DNA of 6,518 bases from an uncultured Eubacteriales bacterium (GTDB taxonomy: Bacteria; Bacillota; Clostridia; Oscillospirales; UMGS1783), in NCBI GenBank assembly GCA_905209135.1, contig CAJLRT010000064.1, positions 1 to 6,518 of the forward strand, given 5' to 3'. The translations under genes and the position numbers were made by a program. Below are positions 5,212-6,518 of the stretch, piece by piece. The number at the start of each line of letters is the position of its first letter. Positions within the stretch are counted from its first letter, which is position 1. A model generated the notes under the pieces. That model saw only the letters and a list, made by a program, of their open reading frames with translations. It did no database searches and had not been told where the DNA came from.

Positions 5212-6518
5212 ATGGTAAATCTCACAATCAACGGCAAGAGCGTCAGCGTCCCTGAGGGATCCACCATACTCGAAGCGGCTCGCAGCGCGGGTATTGATAT
5301 CCCTGTACTGTGCTACTATAAAGATATTCACAAATATGGCGCGTGCCGTATCTGCGTCGTGGAAGTAGAGGGCGCGCCCCGTCTGCAGGCCTCCTGCATC
5401 GTCCCCGTAAACGAGGGGATGGTCGTGCACACCAACTCCGACAGAGTGCGCAAGGCCCGCAAGGCGATGTATGAACTGATCATGTCCGACCACAACCGCG
5501 ACTGCCTCACCTGCAGCCGCAACCAGCACTGCGAACTGCAGGCGCTCGGCCAGAAACTGGGCGTGACGGAATGCCGCTATGAGGGCGAACGCCTCGGCGA
5601 GGGCCTGGACATCAGCCCGGCCTTTACCCGCGACCTGAGCAAGTGCATCCTGTGCCGCCGCTGCGTCACCATGTGCAACCAGATTCAGGAGACCGACGTC
5701 CTCAACGCCCAGAACCGTGGTTTCAGTACCAAGATCGGCCCCGCCGCCGGCGAGCTGATCGGCAATGTCGACTGCTCTCAGTGCGGCCAGTGCACCGTTG
5801 TATGTCCTGTCGCCGCGCTGCGTGAGACCGACGGCACCGAGAAAGTCTGGGCCGCGCTCAACGATCCCAGCAAGCGCGTCATCGTCCAGACGGCTCCCGC
5901 CGTCCGCGTCGGTATCGGCGAAGAATTCGGCCTGGCTCCTGGCTGCTGCGAAACCGGCAAGCTCGCCGCCGCCCTGCGCCGCATGGGCTTTGACGATGTG
6001 TTCGACACCAACTGGGCCGCCGACCTGACCATCATGGAAGAGGGCACGGAGTTTTTGGACCGCATCACCAAGGCGTTCAAGGGCGAACAGGCCGTTCTGC
6101 CCATGATCACCAGCTGCAGCCCGGGCTGGGTCAAGTATGTGGAGCATGCCTTCCCGAAGGAGCTCGACCACCTGTCCACCTGCAAGTCGCCGCACACCAT
6201 GTTCGGCGCGGTTGCGAAGTCCTACTATGCGGATAAGATCAAGGTCGACCCGAAAGATATCTACGTCGTCTCGGTCATGCCCTGCACGGCCAAGAAGTTT
6301 GAAATCATCCGTCCCGAAATGCAGAACGACGGCATGCCCAACGTCGACGCGGTCATCACCGTCCGCGAGCTGGCCCGCATGATCAAGGCGGTCGGCATCG
6401 ACTTTTTGAGCCTGCCCGATGAAGAGTTCGACCAGCCGCTCGGCCTGTCCACCGGCGCCGCCGATATCTTCGGCGTAACCGGCGGCGTTATGGAAGCCGC
6501 GCTGCGTACCGTCTATGA
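5212..6518 (+). CDS. hydA: [FeFe]-hydrogenase catalytic alpha subunit HydA, 5' portion (cut by window edge)
   Basis: The frame from ATG 5212 stays open to the edge: 435 complete residues of a protein normally about 570-650 long. AAGGAG (5196-5201) lies 10 nt upstream. Domains in order: plant-type [2Fe-2S] (C34, C45, C48, C62); His-ligated [4Fe-4S] (H94, C98, C101, C107); two-[4Fe-4S] ferredoxin (C145, 148, 151, 155 and C188, 191, 194, 198); and the hydrogenase domain from about residue 222. Motif L1 reads TSCSPGW (300-306) and L2 reads MPCTAKKFE (356-364, cluster ligand C358). L3 lies beyond the edge. The proton-path residues of C. pasteurianum CpI (C299, E279, S319, E282) have equivalents here: C302, E277, S322, E280. 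Ser303 occupies the place of CpI C300, an unusual point. The protein makes or consumes H2 in the cytosol and should assemble with HydB and HydC; H-cluster assembly needs HydEFG, which are not in the window. Confidence 0.96.
   Translation, partial: MVNLTINGKSVSVPEGSTILEAARSAGIDIPVLCYYKDIHKYGACRICVVEVEGAPRLQASCIVPVNEGMVVHTNSDRVRKARKAMYELIMSDHNRDCLTCSRNQHCELQALGQKLGVTECRYEGERLGEGLDISPAFTRDLSKCILCRRCVTMCNQIQETDVLNAQNRGFSTKIGPAAGELIGNVDCSQCGQCTVVCPVAALRETDGTEKVWAALNDPSKRVIVQTAPAVRVGIGEEFGLAPGCCETGKLAAALRRMGFDDVFDTNWAADLTIMEEGTEFLDRITKAFKGEQAVLPMITSCSPGWVKYVEHAFPKELDHLSTCKSPHTMFGAVAKSYYADKIKVDPKDIYVVSVMPCTAKKFEIIRPEMQNDGMPNVDAVITVRELARMIKAVGIDFLSLPDEEFDQPLGLSTGAADIFGVTGGVMEAALRTVY

Noticed and set aside
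5944..5949. Adjacent Cys245-Cys246 in HydA (APGCCETGK) as a new metal site
   Set aside because: The segment is variable in the family and lies outside the known ligand motifs; two neighbouring Cys alone do not support a site.
6004..6006. Search for a CRISPR array, insertion sequence, tRNA or rRNA anywhere in the window
   Set aside because: No direct repeats of regular spacing, transposase motifs, terminal inverted repeats or cloverleaf-like sequences were seen on either strand; the coordinates given are only a placeholder within the window.

Overview
The window looks like chromosomal DNA from an anaerobic, GC-rich member of the Clostridia (Firmicutes), probably a gut or sediment lineage near the Oscillospirales or Christensenellales. 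This is inferred from four things: a trimeric [FeFe]-hydrogenase gene set, a YtaF-type membrane protein, strong AGGAGG-type ribosome binding sites, and coding sequence with GC-rich third codon positions. I cannot name a genus.

Layout. Bases 1-234 hold the 3' end of an ABC-2 family transporter permease. An extended -10 promoter (243-270) then drives a short co-directional group: a HAD-superfamily phosphatase (300-980), a 41-residue Cys-rich protein (977-1102) and a cytosolic cyclophilin-type peptidyl-prolyl isomerase (1137-1709). On the opposite strand, ending 2 nt from the cyclophilin stop, is a YtaF/MntP-like membrane protein (1712-2356) that starts at TTG. The two convergent stop codons sit in the loop of a small GC-rich hairpin. 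A 462-bp divergent intergenic region (2357-2818) contains inverted repeats, two candidate promoters and a leader with potential RNA structure. After it comes a tightly spaced operon, hydC-hydB-hydA (2819 to beyond the right edge).

How the genes work together. HydC (one [2Fe-2S] cluster), HydB (flavin and NAD site, thioredoxin-like [2Fe-2S] domain, one NuoF-type [4Fe-4S] cluster and a two-cluster ferredoxin tail) and HydA (four accessory clusters plus the H-cluster) have the subunit make-up of the cytosolic, NAD(H)- and ferredoxin-linked electron-bifurcating hydrogenases. Their usual job in fermenting Clostridia is to make H2 from reduced ferredoxin and NADH together, or the reverse. HydA is cut by the window edge before its third H-cluster motif.

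Most interesting points: (1) the HAD phosphatase has an apparent one-base frameshift in a C5 tract that replaces the family's normal C-terminus; (2) HydA has TSCSPGW in place of the classic TSCCPGW H-cluster motif; (3) the hydrogenase operon has a leader with two mutually exclusive pairings around a T7 tract; (4) the YtaF-like protein has an EF-hand-like acidic loop between its two membrane halves. I found no wholly new system. The hydrogenase locus is a known type, and the unusual material is in details of regulation and sequence variants.
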